10,031 bases of DNA from Accumulibacter sp. (GTDB lineage Bacteria > Pseudomonadota > Gammaproteobacteria > Burkholderiales > Rhodocyclaceae), in the NCBI GenBank assembly GCA_031274075.1, contig JAISQQ010000370.1, forward strand, positions 1 to 10,031. Reading direction: 5' to 3'. The notes under the pieces were generated by a model. That model was not told where the DNA came from and ran no database searches. It was given only the letters and a program-made list of their open reading frames with translations. A program made the translations under genes and the position numbers. Shown one piece after another: positions 6,850-10,031 of the stretch. Positions within the stretch are counted from its first letter, which is position 1. Each line of letters begins with the position of its first letter.

Positions 6850-7069
6850 ATGCAAGGACTGCCAGCCTTCAAGTACGAATCGATGCCCAACGGCGGACAG
6901 GCGCGCGCCATGCGCTGCTTTGCGGGTTCGTGCCGATTCGTTTTCAGCAAGGCGCTGGCCTTGCAAAAGGAGCGGCTTGAGACGGGCGGGAAAAAGATGG
7001 CGCGCCGCAGCCTGTGGAGAGCGTGCGCAGTCAGGCCATTCGGTGAAGCAGGAAGCCGCCGAGGCGGTC
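6850..7069 (+). pseudogene. tnpB pseudogene (N-terminal fragment fused to a frame-shifted tail)
   Basis: From ATG 6850 the frame reads LPAFKYESMPNGGQ, then AMRCFAGSCRFVFSKALALQ and KERLETGGKK. This is the N-terminal helix-turn-helix segment typical of TnpB/OrfB of IS200/IS605 elements, with the usual F-A-G-x-C-R-F-V core. Similarity stops after about residue 49 (6996). From about 7004 a different frame reads ACGERAQSGHSVKQEAAEAV, which resembles the C-terminal tail of the same protein group; that second match is from memory and less secure. The RuvC-like nuclease core and zinc ribbon are absent. The copy is therefore a deletion derivative and cannot encode an active RNA-guided nuclease. Confidence 0.7.
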
Positions 7070-7126
7070 TGGAACGGCCAGGCCATTTCAGACGTCATAG
7101 CAGGAACTCCACCCCTTCAGGCGGCT

Positions 7127-7137
7127 AAGGATGTCAA
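7127..7137 (+). promoter_or_regulatory. pqiB ribosome-binding site formed by the IS right end
   Basis: AAGGA (7127-7131) lies six bases before the ATG at 7138, an ideal Shine-Dalgarno position. The same bases are part of the terminal GGATGTCAA motif of the IS remnant. The gene therefore appears to use an element end as its ribosome-binding site. The spacing is seen directly; the IS origin depends on the element call. Confidence 0.6.
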
Positions 7138-8853
7138 ATGGACAGGGAATCCGATCAATTGCCCGAACCCGGCGATCCCACGGTCATCCGCCGCCGCTGG
7201 CATGTTTCGCTGATCTGGCTGGTGCCGGCGGTGGCGGCGATGATCGGGCTGTCGATGCTGGTTCATGCCTGGCTGTCGATCGGCCCGGAAATCTCCGTCA
7301 GCTTTCGCACGGCGGCTGGACTGGAAGCCGGCAGGACGCCGGTCAAGTTCAAGGATGTGACCGTGGGCATGGTCTCCGGAATCACGCTGAACGAGGATGG
7401 CTCGCGTGTCGTCGCCACGATTTCGCTGGATAAAAAGATGGAAAACCTGACCCGCGCGGACACGCGCTTCTGGGTCGTGCGCCCGCGCATCGGCGCCGGC
7501 GGCATATCGGGCGTCGACACCCTGCTCTCGGGCGCCTACATCGGCGTCGACCGCGGATCTTCCGCCACCACCAGCAGAAGCTTCACCGGCCTGGAAGCCC
7601 CGCCCACCGTGGCCGGCGACACGCCCGGCCGCTCCTTTGCCCTGCGCGCCGCCGACCTGGGTTCCCTGGACATCGGCTCGCCGGTGTATTACCGGCGCGT
7701 CCAGGTCGGCCGCGTGGCCTCGTATCGGCTCGATGAAGACGGCAAAAACGTCCGGCTGCAAATCTTCGTCGACGCGCCTTACGACCGCTTCGTCACCACC
7801 AGCACCCGCTTCTGGAACGCCAGCGGCGTGGATGTCTCGCTCGGAGCGGAAGGACTCAAGCTCAAGGCGCAGTCCATCGCCACGATCGTCTCGGGCGGAA
7901 TCGCCTTCGCTACGCCCGAGCACGACCCCGGCGATCCCGTGTCCGGGGACGCGAACTTCGTCCTGGCCGACGACCAGGCGACCGCGATGGCGCCGCCCGA
8001 CGGAGCGGCGCAGTTTGTCCGGCTGCACTTCCCGCAGCCGCTGCAGGGCCTGTCCATCGGCGCTCCGGTGCTGTTTTCGGGCGTAAACCTCGGCCAGGTG
8101 GTGTCGATCACGCTCGATTACGACGAGGACGGACGCCGCTTTCTCACCGTGGTCGGCGCCCTGTTGTATCCCCAACGGCTGGGCCGCGTACTGAAAAAAC
8201 TGCAAAAACCGGACGTCGATCCGCAACGGCAGATCGCCCGCTTCCTGGGCGACATGGTCGCGCACGGCCTGCGCGCGCAGGTCCGCTCCGCCAACCTGCT
8301 GACCGGGCAGCTCTACGTCTCGATCGAATACGTCCCCAACGCGCCGAAGGTCGCGTTCGACGAGTCGGCGCGTCCGCTGACGCTGCCGACCGCCAGCGGC
8401 GGCCTCGACCATTTGCAGGAGCAGATCGCCAGCATCGTCGGCAAGATCGACAAGCTGCCATTCGAAGCCATCGGCAAGAAACTCGACACCGCGCTGGCGG
8501 ATCTGGACGTCACGCTGCGGACCCTGAACAGGACGCTCGGGCAAATCGACGGGCAGGTGTTGCCGGAAACCGCAAAAACCTTGCGCGGCGCGCAGCAAAC
8601 CCTGTCCAGCGCGCAGCAGACCCTGGGCGCGGCGGGAGGAATGCTGGCCGAGGACGCGCCGCTGCAACACGATCTCGTGCAGACGCTGCGGGAAGTGCAA
8701 CGCGCCGCCCGTTCCCTGCGCGCCTTGGCCGACCTGCTCGGACGCAACCCGGAATCCTTGTTGCGCGGTCGTCCGCCAGACCACGCCGAGGCCGCGGACG
8801 AATCGCGGACACAGCCGCCCGCGCCGGACACGAGGCAGGAGCCATCCCCATGA
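7138..8853 (+). CDS. pqiB: PqiB, MCE-domain intermembrane lipid-transport protein
   Basis: A 571-residue protein with a short cytosolic N-terminus, one membrane anchor (about 24-46, LIWLVPAVAAMIGLSMLVHAW) and three consecutive MCE domains in the periplasm (about 51-140, 165-260 and 290-400). A helical C-terminal region follows (about 420-535) with heptad-like repeats such as AQQTLSSAQQTLGAA, then a Pro-rich tail. In E. coli, PqiB hexamers stack MCE rings and extend the helices into a channel reaching from the inner towards the outer membrane. The pathway is thought to move lipids across the periplasm. Length and domain order match the family (about 545-570 aa). The stop overlaps the pqiC start as ATGA, so the two are co-translated. 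The membrane partner pqiA is missing upstream; an IS remnant touches the start codon instead. The ATG at 7138 is well placed by its Shine-Dalgarno and gives a normal-length N-terminus. Confidence 0.93.
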   Translation: MDRESDQLPEPGDPTVIRRRWHVSLIWLVPAVAAMIGLSMLVHAWLSIGPEISVSFRTAAGLEAGRTPVKFKDVTVGMVSGITLNEDGSRVVATISLDKKMENLTRADTRFWVVRPRIGAGGISGVDTLLSGAYIGVDRGSSATTSRSFTGLEAPPTVAGDTPGRSFALRAADLGSLDIGSPVYYRRVQVGRVASYRLDEDGKNVRLQIFVDAPYDRFVTTSTRFWNASGVDVSLGAEGLKLKAQSIATIVSGGIAFATPEHDPGDPVSGDANFVLADDQATAMAPPDGAAQFVRLHFPQPLQGLSIGAPVLFSGVNLGQVVSITLDYDEDGRRFLTVVGALLYPQRLGRVLKKLQKPDVDPQRQIARFLGDMVAHGLRAQVRSANLLTGQLYVSIEYVPNAPKVAFDESARPLTLPTASGGLDHLQEQIASIVGKIDKLPFEAIGKKLDTALADLDVTLRTLNRTLGQIDGQVLPETAKTLRGAQQTLSSAQQTLGAAGGMLAEDAPLQHDLVQTLREVQRAARSLRALADLLGRNPESLLRGRPPDHAEAADESRTQPPAPDTRQEPSP

Positions 8854-9521
8854 ACCGCCCGATCCTTCACGGCCCGATCCCGGCCCGCCCTGCCGCGGGG
8901 ACGCGGACACGAGGATGGCTGACGCGCGCCGGCATGGCCGTCCTTGCGCTGGCCTTGGTCGCCTGCGCCTCCCCTCCGGTGCGCTATCACACCCTGCTCC
9001 CGGCGCTGGAAAGCCCCTCGGCCGATCGAGGCGCTTCCGGCTTCCTGATCGAAGTCCTCGCCGTCGGCGTTCCGGCCGCGCTGGACCAGCCGCAACTGGT
9101 CGTGCGCCAAGGCTTGACCGGCGTCACCGTGCTCGACGGCGAGCGCTGGGCCGGGCCGCTGGGCGAGGAATTGCGCAACGCGCTGTCGGCCGAACTGGCG
9201 TCCCGCCTGGAAACGCGGGACGCCGCCGGTCTCGCCAAACCGGCGCGCCAGCCCGTTTTGCGGGTGAAAGTCGAGCTTCGCCGCCTCGACGCCTGGCCTG
9301 GCCGGAAAGTCCGCCTCGACGCCGACTGGGCCTTGGGCTTTGCCGGCGAGGCCGCCGATGCCCGCCTGCTGTGCGGCGGCCAGTTTGAAACCTCCGCCCC
9401 GGGCGGCTACCCTGAACTGGTCCTCGGGCAGCAGCGCCTGCTTGCCGCGCTGGCGGAACGCATCGCCGCGGACGCGCGTCGATGGCAAGGCTCGCGCGCC
9501 GCGGATTGCTCGATCCCTTGA
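8850..9521 (+). CDS. pqiC: PqiC-like outer-membrane lipoprotein (DUF330 / ABC-type transport auxiliary)
   Basis: A 223-residue lipoprotein. The N-terminus has basic residues, a hydrophobic stretch AVLALALVA and a lipobox LVAC with the lipidated Cys at position 39. The residue after Cys is Ala, compatible with sorting to the outer membrane. The mature part begins SPPVRYHTLLP, the typical start of PqiC/YmbA proteins, where R-Y-x-L/T-L leads the first beta strand. PqiC forms a ring at the outer membrane that receives the PqiB channel. The start ATG overlaps the pqiB stop (ATGA). The pre-hydrophobic n-region is long (about 28 residues), but no better in-frame start is visible, and the overlap supports the chosen one. 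The length is close to the family's. Confidence 0.88.
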   Translation: MNRPILHGPIPARPAAGTRTRGWLTRAGMAVLALALVACASPPVRYHTLLPALESPSADRGASGFLIEVLAVGVPAALDQPQLVVRQGLTGVTVLDGERWAGPLGEELRNALSAELASRLETRDAAGLAKPARQPVLRVKVELRRLDAWPGRKVRLDADWALGFAGEAADARLLCGGQFETSAPGGYPELVLGQQRLLAALAERIAADARRWQGSRAADCSIP

Positions 9522-9546
9522 TCCGTGCCTTGTGTTGCGCTATGCT
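9518..9546 (+). promoter_or_regulatory. Candidate sigma-70 promoter for the small-gene pair
   Basis: TTGATC (9518-9523) and TATGCT (9541-9546) are separated by exactly 17 bases. Each matches four of six consensus positions. The -35 overlaps the pqiC stop codon. Transcription would start near 9553, giving a leader of about 30 bases to the TTG start at 9582. It would let the small genes be expressed separately from pqiBC, although read-through is also possible because no terminator is seen between them. Confidence 0.4.
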
Positions 9547-9581
9547 GCACATGTGCTGACCATGAACATGAGGAGATTGAA

Positions 9582-9872
9582 TTGACTACCGCCACTCAAC
9601 GAATCCCGGTGCTGGTGACGCCCGCCGAAAAGAGCCAGATCGCCGGAATGGCAAAAGACGCAGGCGTGTCGATGGGCGAATACTTTCGCCGCGCCGCGAT
9701 GGCGTTTCGCCCTTCCGAGGACGAAAAGCTGCTTGAAAACATGATCGAGCAGATGAACAAAACCACGGCGCAAGCCAACGCCGCCATCGACGAAGCGCTG
9801 GCCTTCGTCGAAGCGTCCAACCAGCGCATCGCCGCGATGGAGCGTGAAGCCGGCCAAAGAAAGGCGGCGTAA
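9582..9872 (+). CDS. Small ribbon-helix-helix-like protein, function unknown
   Basis: A 96-residue protein if started at TTG 9582, read as MTTATQRIPVLVTPAEK. I chose this start because GGAG lies six bases upstream and the preceding codons (Cys/His-rich) look like untranslated leader; an ATG at 9525 would add 19 odd residues. Residues about 6-42 (RIPVLVTPAEKSQIA, then a glycine turn, then VSMGEYFRRAAM) fit a strand plus two helices, as in ribbon-helix-helix DNA-binding proteins such as CopG/MobC relatives. Residues about 45-96 are a highly charged helix that probably oligomerises. The downstream gene begins within the stop codon (TAATG), so the two are translationally coupled. It could be a small repressor, an antitoxin-like protein or a nucleoid or partition accessory; nothing in the sequence selects one. 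I do not recognise a named family. Confidence 0.75.
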   Translation: MTTATQRIPVLVTPAEKSQIAGMAKDAGVSMGEYFRRAAMAFRPSEDEKLLENMIEQMNKTTAQANAAIDEALAFVEASNQRIAAMEREAGQRKAA

Positions 9873-10031
9873 TGGGCGTCGCGGACAAAATGTGGGACGC
9901 GCTCACCACGGTCATCAAGATGAACGACAAGGTGGAACGCATGGCGGCGACGATCATGCTCCAACAACAGAAAATCGAAACCCTGACCGAGCGCGTCGTC
10001 CGCCTGGAGACCGCGCTGGAAATGGGCCTGG
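9872..10031 (+). CDS. Small coiled-coil protein, partial at right edge
   Basis: The start ATG at 9872 shares its A with the preceding TAA stop. The 53 codons inside the window read MGVADKMWDALTTVIKMNDK, then VERMAATIMLQQQKIETLTE and RVVRLETALEMGL, and continue past the edge. From about residue 20 the pattern is a continuous amphipathic helix with hydrophobic residues every three to four positions and no Pro or Gly, so it is a likely coiled coil. No signal peptide or membrane segment is seen. Tight coupling suggests it works with the upstream ribbon-helix-helix-like protein, perhaps through paired helices. I recognise no function. Confidence 0.7.
   Translation, partial: MGVADKMWDALTTVIKMNDKVERMAATIMLQQQKIETLTERVVRLETALEMGL

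Larger units (their letters stand above)
6816..7137 (+). mobile_element. Decayed, internally deleted IS200/IS605-type (tnpB) element
   Basis: The region begins with a tnpB 5' fragment and ends with what looks like the right end of an IS200/IS605 element: an imperfect hairpin, CCACC (7109-7113) with GGCGG (7120-7124) around CCTTCA, then CTAAGGATGTCAA ending at 7137. From memory, right ends of this kind read roughly CCGCCCTTCAGGGCGGGGAGG followed by ATGTCAA, and IS608 cleaves after TCAA. The total length (about 320 bases) is far below a full tnpB element (about 1.3-1.5 kb), so the centre is missing. No tnpA transposase is present. The left boundary is uncertain: it is placed after TTAC at 6812-6815, but 6756-6759 is possible. 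The right end touches the pqiB start codon. Confidence 0.7.

Noticed and set aside
6756..6950. 64-residue minus-strand frame upstream of the glycosyltransferase as a small gene
   Set aside because: It is antisense to the tnpB remnant, has no good ribosome-binding site and shows no recognisable pattern.
6850..7128. Active TnpB or a dead-nuclease TnpB-like repressor (TldR type)
   Set aside because: Only about 49 N-terminal codons remain before the frame breaks. The RuvC-like core and zinc ribbon are absent, so no functional protein is possible.
7117..8910. 597-residue minus-strand frame covering all of pqiB, slightly longer than pqiB itself
   Set aside because: Its translation is Arg/Gly/Gln-rich and patternless. 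The plus strand carries a textbook PqiB with a membrane anchor and three MCE domains plus an ATGA overlap to pqiC.
8313..9488. 391-residue minus-strand frame opposite the end of pqiB and pqiC
   Set aside because: It is antisense to two recognised genes and shows no motifs or plausible start context.
9525..9581. Upstream ATG start for the ribbon-helix-helix-like protein
   Set aside because: It would add a Cys/His-rich 19-residue extension overlapping the promoter candidate, whereas TTG at 9582 has GGAG at the right spacing and gives a normal strand-helix-helix N-terminus.

Overview
The window is about 10 kb of GC-rich chromosomal DNA with dense genes and strong third-position GC bias. Proteobacterial family content (a family I CoA-transferase, a PqiB/PqiC pair, REP-type palindromes, an IS200/IS605 remnant) points to a proteobacterium, most likely a betaproteobacterium. 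That assignment rests on general resemblance, not on a database search.

Layout, left to right. (1) 8-1513, minus: an acetyl-CoA hydrolase / succinyl-CoA:acetate CoA-transferase family enzyme, essentially complete. (2) 1514-2389: an 876-base intergenic island. It holds a possible promoter, leader peptide and attenuator-like hairpin next to the CoA-transferase. Beyond these lie a 7-bp tandem repeat, a compact hairpin, two REP-doublet (REPIN-like) palindromes with different heads (GGAG and GTAG), a G/C homopolymer palindrome, and a third GGAG-type REP nested inside a perfect 13-bp inverted repeat. (3) 2390-6736, minus: one very long gene (1448 aa) fusing a GT2 glycosyltransferase, a second degenerate GT2-like domain, a GT4-type glycosyltransferase, a Rossmann/methyltransferase-like domain, a probable beta-sandwich and C-terminal TPR-like helices. 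(4) 6737-7137: a divergent intergenic region largely made of a decayed, internally deleted IS200/IS605-type tnpB element. Its right end (…GGATGTCAA) abuts the next start codon exactly. (5) 7138-9521, plus: pqiB and pqiC, overlapping by ATGA, encoding an MCE-domain periplasm-spanning protein and its outer-membrane lipoprotein partner. The usual upstream membrane gene pqiA is absent. (6) 9582-10031, plus: a two-gene unit of a ribbon-helix-helix-like small protein (TTG start, own promoter candidate) and a small coiled-coil protein that runs off the right edge.

How the parts relate. The CoA-transferase belongs to central acyl-CoA metabolism. The large glycosyltransferase probably acts on surface polysaccharide or protein glycans. 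PqiBC belongs to envelope lipid transport. These three are functionally separate neighbours. The most unusual points are the IS right end that appears to have become the ribosome-binding site of an orphan pqiBC operon, the six-domain glycosyltransferase fusion, the layered REP island, and the uncharacterised small-gene pair at the right edge. I see no CRISPR array, rRNA, tRNA or intact transposase.
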